Positions 25,924-38,292 of a stretch of 38,292 bases of DNA are shown here, piece after piece. The position numbers were made by a program, and so were the translations under genes. Origin of the DNA: an uncultured Pseudomonadota bacterium (GTDB lineage Bacteria; Pseudomonadota; Gammaproteobacteria; Steroidobacterales; Steroidobacteraceae). Position 1 is the first letter of the stretch. Each line of letters starts with the position of its first letter. The notes beneath the pieces were generated by a model, which saw nothing but the letters and a program-made list of their open reading frames with translations, did not search any database and had not been told where the DNA came from. Location: positions 1 through 38,292 of the forward strand of contig CAISHQ010000093.1 in assembly GCA_903885195.1 (NCBI GenBank), written 5' to 3'.

Positions 25924-27498
25924 ATGCACTGGGTAATCACCATGTCACGACGTCCTTTCGTCCGTCGCACGCTGGCGGCGGCGCTGTCCCTGCTCGTTTT
26001 TACGGCTTGCCAACCGCGCGCATCAGATGCGGCCGATGCGCCCATCGCCGCAGCGGGCCTTGCCCAAATTAGCGCGACGCCGGTCGCTGCTGCGGCGGCG
26101 CCGCAGGGCGGTGTGGTGTTGCCGGATTTTGCCGCGCTCGTGCAGCAGCACGGTCCGGCGGTGGTCAATATTTCCACCAAGGGCAAGCGCGTACGCCTGA
26201 CGGGCCCAGGCATGTCGCCCAACGACCCGTTCTACGAGTTTTTCCGGCGCTTCGGTGCACCGGGCGGTGGGCGCGGCGTCCCGGGTATGCCGGGCGAAGG
26301 CGAGGAGAGCTTTCGTCGGCCGGGTGGCGAGGGTTCCGGGTTCATCGTCAGCAGCGATGGTTACGTTCTCACCAACGCCCACGTGGTCGACGAGGCCGAG
26401 GAAGTCACCGTCAAGCTGACCGATCGTCGCGAGTTCAAGGCCAAGCTCGTCGGCCTCGACAAGCCCACGGATGTGGCCGTGCTCAAGATCGACGCGCAGT
26501 CTTTACCCGTAGTTCGCCTCGGTGATCCAAAGAAATTGCGCCCGGGTGAGTGGGTGATCGCCATCGGTTCGCCCTTCGGCTTCGACAACAGCGTGACCGC
26601 GGGCATCGTCAGTGCGACGGCGCGCGGCCTGCAGGATGCGGAGTCGAACTACGTGAACTTCATCCAGACGGACGTGGCCGTGAACCCGGGCAATTCGGGT
26701 GGGCCGCTGTTTAATCTCTCGGGCGAAGTCGTCGGCATCAACTCGCAGATCTACAGCCGCTCAGGCGGCTACATGGGCATTTCTTTCGCCATCCCGATCG
26801 ATCTGGCCGCCAACGTCCGTGACCAGATCATCGCCAAGGGTCGCGTGAGTCGCGGCAAGATCGGCGTGCAGATCCAGCCGGTCGATGCGGCGCTCGCCGA
26901 GAGCTTCGGTCTCGATCGGCCGCGTGGCGCGTTGGTGGGCGGTGTCGAGGCGGGCGGGCCTGCAGCCAAGGCCGGCATTCGCCAAGGCGACATCATCCTC
27001 TCGGCCAATGGCACGGTGATCGAGCGTTCCGAGCAGTTGCCGACCATCATCGGAGTGATCCGGCCGGGCACGGAAGCGAATCTCGAGGTGTGGCGTGATG
27101 GCGCGGCGCGCAAGCTCAGCGTGCGGGTGGCGGAGCTGCAGGCGGAGCCCGTCGTTGCCGCCAACGATGAGCCTACGCCCGAACGGTCACCGGATCGACT
27201 GGGGCTCGTGGTGCGCGAATTGACCGCTGAAGAGCGCAGTCAGGGCTTCGGTCCGCCGCGCAATCGGCAGCGAGATCCCGAAGTCGCGGTGCCCGAGGGT
27301 TTGCTCGTCGAGCGGGCAACGGGTCCCGCAGCCGATGCGGGGCTCGCACGCGGTGACATCGTGGTCAGCATCAATGGCAGCCCGGTGAAGACGGTCAAAG
27401 AATTTCGCGAGCGGGTGTCCCGATCCGGCAAGACGGTGGCCCTGCTGATCAATCGCGGTGGCAACACGCAATTCGTTGCGGTGCGCACTGACAACTGA
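25924..27498 (+). CDS. DegP/MucD-type periplasmic serine protease, putative lipoprotein
   Basis: The ATG at 25924 lies eight bases after AGGAGA (25910-25915); GTG 25918 is too close to it. The 524-residue product has a signal peptide ending LLVFTAC with Cys29, a possible lipobox although Phe at -3 is unusual. The trypsin-like domain has the triad His153 (LTNAHVV), Asp183 (PTDVAVLKID) and Ser258 (NPGNSGGPLF) and is followed by two PDZ domains. Family members degrade or refold misfolded envelope proteins. Gly/Pro-rich LA loop present at about residues 110-140. It is 37 bases after lnt. Confidence 0.9.
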   Translation: MHWVITMSRRPFVRRTLAAALSLLVFTACQPRASDAADAPIAAAGLAQISATPVAAAAAPQGGVVLPDFAALVQQHGPAVVNISTKGKRVRLTGPGMSPNDPFYEFFRRFGAPGGGRGVPGMPGEGEESFRRPGGEGSGFIVSSDGYVLTNAHVVDEAEEVTVKLTDRREFKAKLVGLDKPTDVAVLKIDAQSLPVVRLGDPKKLRPGEWVIAIGSPFGFDNSVTAGIVSATARGLQDAESNYVNFIQTDVAVNPGNSGGPLFNLSGEVVGINSQIYSRSGGYMGISFAIPIDLAANVRDQIIAKGRVSRGKIGVQIQPVDAALAESFGLDRPRGALVGGVEAGGPAAKAGIRQGDIILSANGTVIERSEQLPTIIGVIRPGTEANLEVWRDGAARKLSVRVAELQAEPVVAANDEPTPERSPDRLGLVVRELTAEERSQGFGPPRNRQRDPEVAVPEGLLVERATGPAADAGLARGDIVVSINGSPVKTVKEFRERVSRSGKTVALLINRGGNTQFVAVRTDN

Positions 27499-27500
27499 TC

Positions 27501-27545
27501 GTCAGCTCGCCGCCGTCAGCGTCAGCTCGCCGCCGTCAGCGTCAG
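27501..27545. repeat. 20-bp tandem duplication at the MFS gene end
   Basis: The unit GTCAGCTCGCCGCCGTCAGC occurs twice without gap (27501-27520, 27521-27540) and a third partial copy of five bases follows. The MFS stop codon (minus strand, 27524-27522) lies in the second unit; the first unit fills the 22-base gap to the protease gene, duplicating the codons for the last residues and stop (LTLTAAS). Confidence 0.95.
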
Positions 27546-28841
27546 ACGCCGATAGGTGGGTCGGGCACGGTGGATCAGCCATGCGGCGAGGGGCGCGGCG
27601 ACGGCGGCCACGGCCGTCACGCCATCGCCGATGCGCTGCTCGTCTTGCAGCACCACGTCGGAGACGAACGAGGCAGCGCTCGAGCCAAGACCGATACCGA
27701 GCAGATTGATCACCAGCAGGTAGATAGCCGAGGTTCGTGCGCGAAATCGGTTGGGCGTGACCATCTGCAGCGCTGCCGAGGCGGCGCCGAAGGGAAAGCT
27801 TGTGACGAACAGCAAGGGTGCGAGTAGGGCGATTGCGAGCGTCGCATCGCGCAGCTGAAACGCAGCGATCACGAGCGGTCCAAGCGCTAACGCGCCGTAC
27901 AGGACGACCTGTAGTTCGGCATCCGCGCGGCCGGCTGAACGCCAGCGGTCGGCGAGCACGCCCCCCGCGAGAATGCCGAGTGAACCGGCAACGAACATGA
28001 TCGGTCCGTAGCTGAAAGCTACCTGCAAGGGTGACAGCTCGTGCACGCGCAGCAAGTGGGCGGGGATCCAGAAGGCGACCGCGTTGAAGGTCAGCGTCAG
28101 CATCGACACGCCGAAGATGAGGTTGGCGTAAAACCCGGCATGCTCGCGTATGCGCCGCCATACGTCGGCGTAGCGAACGCCCGTCGTCGCGGCGGCTACC
28201 TCGCGGCGCGCGGGTTCCCGCACGGTCAGCAGCCATAGCGAGACCAGCATCCCGGGTGGTCCCAGAATGAGGAACGCGACCTGCCAGCCGCGCACCTCGC
28301 CGATCACGGGCCAGTGCATCACGGGCATGCTGCCCACGGCCTGCACCACGAGCCCGGTGACCATGATGGCCACACCGATGCCCAAATAGATGCCCATCGA
28401 AAAAAGACCCAACGCACGGCCACGACGCGCAGGGGGGACGTAGTCCGCGATCATCGAATAGGCCGCTGGCGCGAGCGTGGCTTCGCCCACACCCACGCCG
28501 ACGCGAGCCACGAAGAGTCCTGCATAGCTCGTGACTCGCCCGCAGACTGCCGTCATCAGCGACCAAAGAAACACGCCGGCCGCTGCAAGATTGCGACGAT
28601 TACCGCGATCGGCCCATTGACCGACCGGCCATACACCGAGCACGGTGAAGCAGACGGCGAAGGCGAGTCCGTTGAGCAGACTGAGTTCGAAGTCCGTGAC
28701 GCCGAGATCCGCCTTGATCGGGCCGACCAACATGGCGAGGATCTGTCGGTCGATGTACGAGAATATGTACGCGACCATCAGCACGAGTACGGCGCGCCGG
28801 GCTTCATGCTCGGGCGGCCAGGGCGGCGTCGCAGCACTCAT
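27522..28841 (-). CDS. MFS transporter, spinster-like
   Basis: The 439-residue protein has twelve predicted membrane segments. The first helix (VLMVAYIFSYIDRQILAML) and the loop GQWADRGNRR (variant of the MFS loop 2-3 motif GxxxDRxGRR) are typical of the bacterial spinster-like/hexuronate-type major facilitators. The loop between helices 6 and 7 is moderately basic. Substrate unknown. It is nine bases downstream of the bicupin gene in the same orientation, so co-transcription and a shared substrate are likely. A second long frame (28566 to 27502) overlaps out of phase and is not a gene. Confidence 0.85.
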   Translation of the reverse strand: MSAATPPWPPEHEARRAVLVLMVAYIFSYIDRQILAMLVGPIKADLGVTDFELSLLNGLAFAVCFTVLGVWPVGQWADRGNRRNLAAAGVFLWSLMTAVCGRVTSYAGLFVARVGVGVGEATLAPAAYSMIADYVPPARRGRALGLFSMGIYLGIGVAIMVTGLVVQAVGSMPVMHWPVIGEVRGWQVAFLILGPPGMLVSLWLLTVREPARREVAAATTGVRYADVWRRIREHAGFYANLIFGVSMLTLTFNAVAFWIPAHLLRVHELSPLQVAFSYGPIMFVAGSLGILAGGVLADRWRSAGRADAELQVVLYGALALGPLVIAAFQLRDATLAIALLAPLLFVTSFPFGAASAALQMVTPNRFRARTSAIYLLVINLLGIGLGSSAASFVSDVVLQDEQRIGDGVTAVAAVAAPLAAWLIHRARPTYRRLTLTAAS

Positions 28842-28850
28842 CGGCAGAAC

Positions 28851-29771
28851 TCAGTAGTTCGGCTGCCGCGGCAGCGGCTGACCGTAGGGCGCTAGTTCAG
28901 GCGGCAGGACAGGTCGATGCGGCGGATCCCAACTGAAGGGCTTCTTCACCGTATCAAAAGTGTTGACCAGCGGGCCGTTGACCGTTCGCACGAACAGGTT
29001 GTAGCCCGTGTCCGTCCCCGCAGGTCCGTGGTAGACGTTCTCGCGCCACCAGCAGTAACCGCCTCGTTGCATGCGTCCGAGATCGCCCCACACGTAGTCG
29101 CCCTCTAGCGTGTAAAGCTCCTCGACCATCGGGTGGGTCCATTGTGGCTTGGCCATGCCGGGCGGCACCCGATGAGGCGGCGAGCAATACAGGAAAGAGG
29201 TTTCGCCCGTGTAAGGGTCGGTGCGCAGCGGTTTGATGGCAACACCACGGGCCAGCTGCGGATCGACAAGCCCGGGATCCCACTCCATGGCGAGCGGATT
29301 GACGTACTCGACGAGTAGCCGCTCGTCGAAGCTCGCAGGGCTGCGGGTCTGCTGCGCGCTGGACGCGTGCTGCGTGCTGGAAGCGTGCTGCGAGCTTGCG
29401 GCGCGCGGCGAGCCCGCGGCGTGCTGCAGATTCGGCGTGCCGTAAAACAAATCAAGCAGCACGCAGCCGTGCCGACTGCTCGCCCGTTCACGCAGATACC
29501 CAGCGGGCAAGAACGCGTAGGTGTGCTTTTCATAGAGCCGGCCGTTGATTTCGAGCGCGCCGTCGAGCACCAGAAACTCTTCGTGGCAGTCGAGGCGCTC
29601 GGAAATGCTGCGCTGCCAGCCTGCCGGATAACGCACGATGCAGGAGGCGCTGTCGTCGGTGTCGTCACGGCTCAGCGTCTTGCAGTCGACGTCGGCTCGC
29701 GCGTTGCCGTGCAGACCGCGCGACCAGGGGATCATCTGCGCTTGGACGAACATGATGTGTGGGCGGGCCAT
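28851..29771 (-). CDS. Two-domain cupin protein
   Basis: From the ATG at 29771 the protein has 306 residues; GGAGGTT lies nine bases upstream (29787-29781), which favours this start over ATG 29810. Cupin 1 (about 45-118) shows CHEEFLVLDG and a PAG turn; cupin 2 (about 180-270) shows HPMVEELYTLEGDY (His213, Glu217, Glu218) and YHGP (His248), a possible metal site of the ChrR/DUF4437-like type. Neither has the full HxH motif. Between the domains residues 125-144 form a low-complexity Ala/Ser/Gln/His linker from an 18-bp repeat. Enzymatic role unknown. It is followed by an MFS transporter. Confidence 0.75.
   Translation of the reverse strand: MARPHIMFVQAQMIPWSRGLHGNARADVDCKTLSRDDTDDSASCIVRYPAGWQRSISERLDCHEEFLVLDGALEINGRLYEKHTYAFLPAGYLRERASSRHGCVLLDLFYGTPNLQHAAGSPRAASSQHASSTQHASSAQQTRSPASFDERLLVEYVNPLAMEWDPGLVDPQLARGVAIKPLRTDPYTGETSFLYCSPPHRVPPGMAKPQWTHPMVEELYTLEGDYVWGDLGRMQRGGYCWWRENVYHGPAGTDTGYNLFVRTVNGPLVNTFDTVKKPFSWDPPHRPVLPPELAPYGQPLPRQPNY
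29350..29403. repeat. Three 18-bp repeats in the bicupin linker
   Basis: Units TGCTGCGCGCTGGACGCG, TGCTGCGTGCTGGAAGCG and TGCTGCGAGCTTGCGGCG are adjacent, with two to four mismatches between neighbours. On the minus strand each codes for six residues of the type Ala-Ser-Ser-x-Gln-His. The period is a multiple of three, so unit gain or loss keeps the gene in frame. Confidence 0.85.
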
Positions 29772-29863
29772 GCGGACGCGAACCTCCGAAGTAGCAGCGA
29801 TCGGGCGCATCGTCGCCCCGAACCGATGCAGCGTAGCCTAGCGTGTTTCGTTACGCTTGCCGC

Positions 29864-30685
29864 ATGCCCGCATTGCAGCTTGACCACATCGGCTTTCTCA
29901 CCGCTTCGCTGGAGCACTCCATCGCCGCCTGGCGCCGGCTCGGCTTCAGTGTCACCTCCCCGCGGGTGCTGTGGCAGACCGCGGGCGCTGAGACTGTGCC
30001 GCGATCGCTCGGTCAGTCGAGCGCACACGTGATGTTCAATCGTACGTATCTCGAGATCACTGCGATCAATGACGCGGATCCTGCGCATCATCTAGCGCCC
30101 TGGCGCAGTGCCGTCGAGGCACCCGCCATCCTCGCCCTGGCAGCGGCCGAGCCTCTGACCGTACAGCAGGGTTTACGCGCGGCGGGTCATGCGGTGTCGG
30201 CTCCGGGTGTGGCCTTGAGACAAATCGAGTACGGGGCGCATCGCGGCGAGGCGCGGTTCGAGTGGTTTATGTGGCAGCGCCACGAATCGCCCGAGTGGCT
30301 GGTCTGTGTCCTGCGACACTTGACGCCTGAACTGGTGTTCCAGTCGGCCGTGCAGGAACACGCCAACGGGGCGCTGGAGCTGAGCGAGGTGTATCAGTCG
30401 GTTGGGGCTGCGCCCTCGGCGGGGTTGCGCTTCGCCAGCGCAGCGGACGGGGTGCGGTTGCTGAGCGAGGGCGAGTTCGACGAATGGCTTGAGCTCGATA
30501 GGTCTGCCGCCGCGGTGCACGCGGCAAGTACGGCGCGAGTTGCGCTACGCGTGGTGGTACGCGACGTTGCGGCGGCCGGCGTTTGTCTGCAGTCCGCAGG
30601 CGTGGACTGGGCGCAGACGGCGCAGGGCCTGCGCATCGCCCCCGAAGATGCGGGGGGTGCTTGGCTGCTCCTGTCTGCCGCCTAG
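29864..30685 (+). CDS. Glyoxalase-like (VOC) domain protein
   Basis: The product from ATG 29864 has 273 residues and begins PALQLDHIGFLTASLEHSIA, the usual first beta strand and helix of vicinal-oxygen-chelate folds with a His in position for metal binding; FNRTYLEITAIND supplies a second strand with Glu. The second half (about residues 150-273) looks like a degenerate repeat ending in a strand-rich GGAWLLLSAA. This matches Glyoxalase_3-type proteins of unknown substrate. An in-frame GTG at 29843 is an alternative; neither has a ribosome binding site. Divergent from the bicupin gene, 92 bases apart. Confidence 0.72.
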   Translation: MPALQLDHIGFLTASLEHSIAAWRRLGFSVTSPRVLWQTAGAETVPRSLGQSSAHVMFNRTYLEITAINDADPAHHLAPWRSAVEAPAILALAAAEPLTVQQGLRAAGHAVSAPGVALRQIEYGAHRGEARFEWFMWQRHESPEWLVCVLRHLTPELVFQSAVQEHANGALELSEVYQSVGAAPSAGLRFASAADGVRLLSEGEFDEWLELDRSAAAVHAASTARVALRVVVRDVAAAGVCLQSAGVDWAQTAQGLRIAPEDAGGAWLLLSAA

Positions 30686-30693
30686 GGGTCGTG

Positions 30694-30699
30694 TACCAT
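30694..30699 (+). promoter_or_regulatory. Weak -10-like element for leuS
   Basis: TACCAT (30694-30699) lies just after the stop of the glyoxalase-like gene, 37 bases before the leuS ATG. Seventeen bases upstream is CTGTCT, a poor -35 match. Other possibility: leuS is transcribed with the upstream gene. Confidence 0.25.
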
Positions 30700-30727
30700 C
30701 CGCAACTCGCGCCGAAGGTTACCCTGA

Positions 30728-33357
<2,630 letters not shown>

Positions 33358-33358
<1 letters not shown>

Positions 33359-33882
33359 TGCATCGTCTGCTGCGCCTGTCGCTGCCGCTCGTGCTGCTGG
33401 CTGCGTCCGGCTGCGGTTTCAGGTTGCAGGGCGAGACGTCGTTACCGCCCGTGCTCGCCGCGCTGCGGGTGCAGACCGCCGATTCGCAGACCGATTTCGC
33501 GCAGGCTCTCGAGCGCGCGCTGCAGCGCGCCGGGGTGGGCATCGTGCAGGGCGGGGGAGTGGACACCGTGCAGGGCGGCGCGACGGCACCGACGGGCGAA
33601 GCGGCGGTGCTGCGCATCGAGCGTGACGAGTTGCTCGAGCGGGTCGCCTCCGTCTCGGCACGCAACGTGCCGCGCGAGTACGAACTCACGTACGTCGTCC
33701 GTTATTCGCTCTCTCTTGGTGGGCAGACGCGGATCGATGCCGAAGAGGTCTCCGTGTCGCGTGATTTCACGTTCGACGAGACGGCTGCGCTTGCCAAGGA
33801 TCGCGAACGCGACCTGCTGCGCGAAGCGCTGGCGCGCGAGCTCTCCGGCGTCGTGCTGGCGCGGCTTGCGAGCGTGCGCTGA
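33358..33882 (+). CDS. lptE: LPS-assembly lipoprotein LptE
   Basis: The ATG at 33358 shares a base with the leuS stop; a GTG one codon earlier is equally open. The 174-residue product has a signal peptide and lipobox LAASGC with Cys19, then GFRLQG, the usual start of mature LptE (RlpB), and a mixed alpha/beta body ending in a helix. LptE forms the outer-membrane plug in LptD for lipopolysaccharide insertion. A Gly/Gln repeat (VQGGGVDTVQGGA, about 63-75) is an unusual loop. The leuS-lptE pair is conserved in gammaproteobacteria; holA does not follow here. Confidence 0.9.
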
Positions 33883-33898
33883 GTCGCAACCGCAGCGC

Positions 33899-35734
<1,836 letters not shown>

Positions 35735-35742
35735 GACGAGCC

Positions 35743-36318
35743 TCAGTACTTGTAGATTTCGACCTTGCTCGCGTCGAGCTGATAGGCCGACGCGCCGAGC
35801 CGCGTCGCCTTACGCGAGACCTTCATGCGGCCGGTGATCCAGTAGGCCTCGTAGATCGAATCGAGGGCGATGCCCTTGTTCATGCGTACGTAGACGATCT
35901 GGTTCGGTGGCGGTGGTGGCACGTGGATGCAGGCGCCGAAGTACGGCACCAGAAAAAACTCGGTGACGAGTCCATCCTTGCCGACATCGAGCGGCACGAT
36001 GAACCCCGGGATCTTGAGGTTGCTGCCATCGAGCGCCTGGTTGACGGAAAAATCCATGACCTGCTGCGCGGCCATGCCGCCTTCGCCGAGGTAGTCGTGC
36101 GCTGCAGGCGGGGGGGCACCCATGAACTTCGAGCGGGCATCGGGTGGGATCAGCTCGTCCCAGTCGATTTCCTTGATGGCACCGGCGGCGGCCGGCTTGG
36201 ACGCTTGCGCAGGAACGGGCGTGCCGACCTTGGGAGGTGTGATGCCTTGCGCTACGGCGACGCTGATGCCAAGCAGCAGGATGGCGAGATACGCGGGACG
36301 AAAGGCGTTGCGAGTCAT
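35743..36318 (-). CDS. DUF3299-family periplasmic protein
   Basis: The 191-residue protein starts with a signal peptide (hydrophobic 9-23, cleavage probably near AVAQ) and a Pro/Ala-rich stretch. The domain begins at [10 protein letters not shown] and has IPGFIVPLD, then [20 protein letters not shown] with Cys130 and His132, and a C-terminal strand [12 protein letters not shown], as in the DUF3299 family. Family members often lie beside an ABC ATPase and an FtsX-like permease, as here, in loci derepressed by zinc starvation in Pseudomonas. The pair Cys/His may bind metal, but that is inference. It starts one base after the permease stop. Confidence 0.85.
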   Translation of the reverse strand: MTRNAFRPAYLAILLLGISVAVAQGITPPKVGTPVPAQASKPAAAGAIKEIDWDELIPPDARSKFMGAPPPAAHDYLGEGGMAAQQVMDFSVNQALDGSNLKIPGFIVPLDVGKDGLVTEFFLVPYFGACIHVPPPPPNQIVYVRMNKGIALDSIYEAYWITGRMKVSRKATRLGASAYQLDASKVEIYKY

Positions 36319-36319
36319 G

Positions 36320-37570
36320 TCATACCCTGATGGTGAGTCCGTCGCTCAACGTGTTGCGATAGGCCCGCCAGGCCGGTACGGCGCCCATAAGGAGGGCGGC
36401 GAACACGATCGAGACGAGCAGGCCGACATCGTAGCCGGTGAGACCACCGGGATCGAGAAAGATTCCAAACCGGTTCTCGAGCACGGGCTTCGCTGCGTAC
36501 AGCAGGCCGTAGCAGAGGGCGACGCCGGTCAGCACGCCGGCACTCGCCAGCAGCCCCGCCTCGGCGACCAACATAGAGAACACGTGCCGCGGTTGCGCAC
36601 CCACCGAGCGCAGGATGGCCATCTCCCGTCGACGCTCGTTCAGGCTCGTGAGGATGGCGGTCAGCATGCCGAGCAGCCCGGCCAGCACCACGAATGCGGC
36701 AACAATCATCAAGGCGGTGTCGGCGATGCCGACCAGATTCCACAGCTGCGTGAGCGCCACGCCTGGGATGATGGCGAGCAGGGGCTCGAGACGGTATTCG
36801 TTGATGGCGCGTTGCATGGTGAAGGTCATCACCTTGGTGCGCATGCCGACCATGAAGGCGGTGATCGATTCGGGAGTCAGCTTCTGCGCGCGGGCTTGCT
36901 CGGCGCTGATGCGACCGGCGCCCTGGGCCTGCATGCCGCTGTCCCAGTCGAGATGAATGGCGGTGATGGCCTCCAGACCCACGTGCACCGTGCGATCGAT
37001 CGGTGTGCCGGTGCGCTCGAGGATGCCGGTGATACGGAAAGGCTTGTCCTCGTGATGCGCGAAACTCACATTGCCCAGGCCATGGGAGATCACCACCTTG
37101 TCGCCCTGCTTGTAGCCGAGTTGCCGGGCTACGTCAGCGCCGATCACGGCGTCGTAAAGATCAGCGAAGCGCTGCCCGGAAGCAAAACGAATCGAGCGAT
37201 CACCAGCGAACCGATAGTGTTCGAAATAATCGTTGTTGGTCCCCATCACACGAAACCCACGGTGCGAGTCACCCAGTGAAATGGGGATCGTCCAGGCGAC
37301 GTCCGGATGGTTGGCGATCTTCTGGTAACTCGCCCAGCTGACGTTAGCCGTCGCATCGCCGACGCGAAACACGGAGTAGAGCAGCAGGTTGAGTTGTCCG
37401 GAGCGAGCCCCGACGATCAGATCGACGCCCGACACGGTGTTCGCAAAACCATCGCGCGCTGCCGTGCGCATCTTCTGCACGCCGAGCAGCAGCGCCACGC
37501 TGATGGCGATGGCGCTGATGGTGAGCAATGCCGTAGTGCGGCGGTTACGGAGCGAGCGCAGGGCCAGCAT
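36320..37570 (-). CDS. ABC transporter permease, FtsX/MacB type
   Basis: The 416-residue protein has one N-terminal membrane helix (about 14-30), a periplasmic domain of about 240 residues (MacB_PCD type) and three C-terminal helices (FtsX domain) around 277-405, the type II/VII ABC mechanotransmission topology. The segment SHGLGNVSFAHHEDKPF is rich in His. Such permeases usually act on lipoproteins or envelope proteins and do not import small solutes. The start overlaps the ATPase stop (TGATG), so the two form a unit. Confidence 0.9.
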   Translation of the reverse strand: MLALRSLRNRRTTALLTISAIAISVALLLGVQKMRTAARDGFANTVSGVDLIVGARSGQLNLLLYSVFRVGDATANVSWASYQKIANHPDVAWTIPISLGDSHRGFRVMGTNNDYFEHYRFAGDRSIRFASGQRFADLYDAVIGADVARQLGYKQGDKVVISHGLGNVSFAHHEDKPFRITGILERTGTPIDRTVHVGLEAITAIHLDWDSGMQAQGAGRISAEQARAQKLTPESITAFMVGMRTKVMTFTMQRAINEYRLEPLLAIIPGVALTQLWNLVGIADTALMIVAAFVVLAGLLGMLTAILTSLNERRREMAILRSVGAQPRHVFSMLVAEAGLLASAGVLTGVALCYGLLYAAKPVLENRFGIFLDPGGLTGYDVGLLVSIVFAALLMGAVPAWRAYRNTLSDGLTIRV

Positions 37571-38280
37571 CAGGCGGCCTCCGCATCGCTGCGTTGCAGT
37601 TCATCGAGCGAGATCACCCGATCGAACAGAGCGCCGAGTGAGGTGTCGTGGCTCACAAACAGTAGCGTGGTGCCGCGCTTGGCGCACTCGGCCATGACGA
37701 GCTGCAGGAAGTCCTCGCGCGAATCGTGATCAAGCGCCGAGGTAGGCTCGTCGGCGATGAGGATCTCGGGGCTGCCGAGCAGCGCCCGCGCCGCGGCAAC
37801 GCGTTGTTGCTGGCCGATGGAGAGCTCGTTGACCGGACTCGCAAGCAGGGCAGGATCGGCGAGGCCGAGCGCAGCCAGCAGACGGCGGGCTTCGGCGCGC
37901 ACGTCGCCGCCCTCGATCCGTTCGCGGCGAGCGCGAGAGAAGCGCGTGGGTAGCGCGACATTGTCGAGCACGTCGAGGTAGGGCAGCAGGTTGAACATCT
38001 GGAAAATGAAGCCCAGGTGATCGCCGCGGAAGCGATCGCGGGCACCGGCGCCGAGCCCGGCGAGGTCTGTGCCGAGCAGGCGGACATGCCCGCGCTGCGC
38101 CGTCAGCACTCCACCGATCAAGCCGAGCAGCGTGCTCTTGCCGCTACCGCTCGGTCCGCGCAGGAACACTCGTTCGCCGCGGGCGATGCGGAAATGTTTG
38201 ATCTGCAGCAGCACCGGCTTGCCGGGCCAGGCGTACTGCAGGTCTTGGACTTCGATGGCTGGAGCGCGAGTGTCGTCCAT
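37570..38280 (-). CDS. ABC transporter ATP-binding protein, LolD/MacB-like
   Basis: The 236-residue ATPase has Walker A GPSGSGKST (42-50), Q-loop Gln93, signature LSIGQ (153-157), Walker B ILIADE (Asp177, Glu178) and a switch His in VSHDTS. The second signature residue Gly is Ile, which is seen in this subfamily. It pairs with the FtsX-type permease downstream. The ATG is 12 bases from the window edge, so its promoter and any upstream partner are not visible. Confidence 0.93.
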   Translation of the reverse strand: MDDTRAPAIEVQDLQYAWPGKPVLLQIKHFRIARGERVFLRGPSGSGKSTLLGLIGGVLTAQRGHVRLLGTDLAGLGAGARDRFRGDHLGFIFQMFNLLPYLDVLDNVALPTRFSRARRERIEGGDVRAEARRLLAALGLADPALLASPVNELSIGQQQRVAAARALLGSPEILIADEPTSALDHDSREDFLQLVMAECAKRGTTLLFVSHDTSLGALFDRVISLDELQRSDAEAA

Positions 38281-38292
38281 GGCGCAAGTCTA

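Noticed and set aside
27502-28566. Alternative minus-strand frame overlapping the MFS gene
   Set aside because: It is Arg-rich and lacks membrane helices, whereas the 27522-28841 frame has twelve hydrophobic segments.
29772-29810. Upstream ATG (29810) for the bicupin gene
   Set aside because: It would bury the GGAGGTT ribosome binding site inside the coding region; the ATG at 29771 has ideal spacing to it.

Overview
This is a GC-rich chromosomal segment of a gammaproteobacterium. The order tuf, then a fused S10-spc-alpha ribosomal cluster ending in rplQ, the miaB-ybeZ-ybeY-corC-lnt block, divergent uvrA/ssb, and leuS-lptE are all gammaproteobacterial hallmarks. Codon use, a GC-rich environmental-type accessory set (bicupin, spinster-like MFS, glyoxalase-like protein) and a DUF3299/ABC operon would suit a Nevskiales/Steroidobacterales/Xanthomonadales-like lineage, but the exact order cannot be fixed from sequence inspection alone. 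I saw no tRNA, rRNA, CRISPR array, insertion sequence or prophage, and no gene-free stretch above 300 bases.

Positions 1-14185 carry the 3' end of tuf followed by 28 co-directional genes: rpsJ, rplC-D-W-B, rpsS, rplV, rpsC, rplP, rpmC, rpsQ, rplN, rplX, rplE, rpsN, rpsH, rplF, rplR, rpsE, rpmD, rplO, secY, rpmJ, rpsM, rpsK, rpsD, rpoA and rplQ. Gaps are tiny and several genes overlap by 1-4 bases. The exception is a 266-base gap between rpsJ and rplC, which holds a good sigma70 promoter and a leader with mutually exclusive helices, a T7 tract, and a hairpin abutting the rplC ribosome binding site. A smaller promoter-bearing gap precedes rpsM. A strong intrinsic terminator closes the cluster after rplQ.

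Positions 14366-20152 carry mscL, a prolidase (pepQ, minus strand), a small Ala/Pro-rich lipoprotein with its own promoter and terminator, a GNAT acetyltransferase, and uvrA (minus strand). Positions 20153-27498 hold ssb-miaB-phoH(ybeZ)-ybeY-corC-lnt and a DegP/MucD-type protease, mostly overlapping or closely spaced and all on the plus strand: DNA replication/repair, tRNA modification, rRNA/RNA maturation and envelope maintenance.

Positions 27522-30685 are the most accessory-looking part: a two-gene minus-strand unit (bicupin then MFS permease) diverging from a glyoxalase-like protein. leuS and lptE follow, then a small HExxH protein of unknown function where many relatives have holA. The right end (34414-38280) is a compact five-gene minus-strand operon: ABC ATPase, FtsX-type permease, DUF3299 periplasmic protein, HIT hydrolase and prolyl aminopeptidase. 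Its first three genes resemble Zur-regulated loci of Pseudomonas and Vibrio.

The window is mostly well-conserved housekeeping DNA. The observations most worth following are the relocated S10-leader-like element before rplC, the HExxH protein after lptE, the Lpp-sized Ala/Pro lipoprotein ending in Lys, and the ABC/DUF3299 operon.
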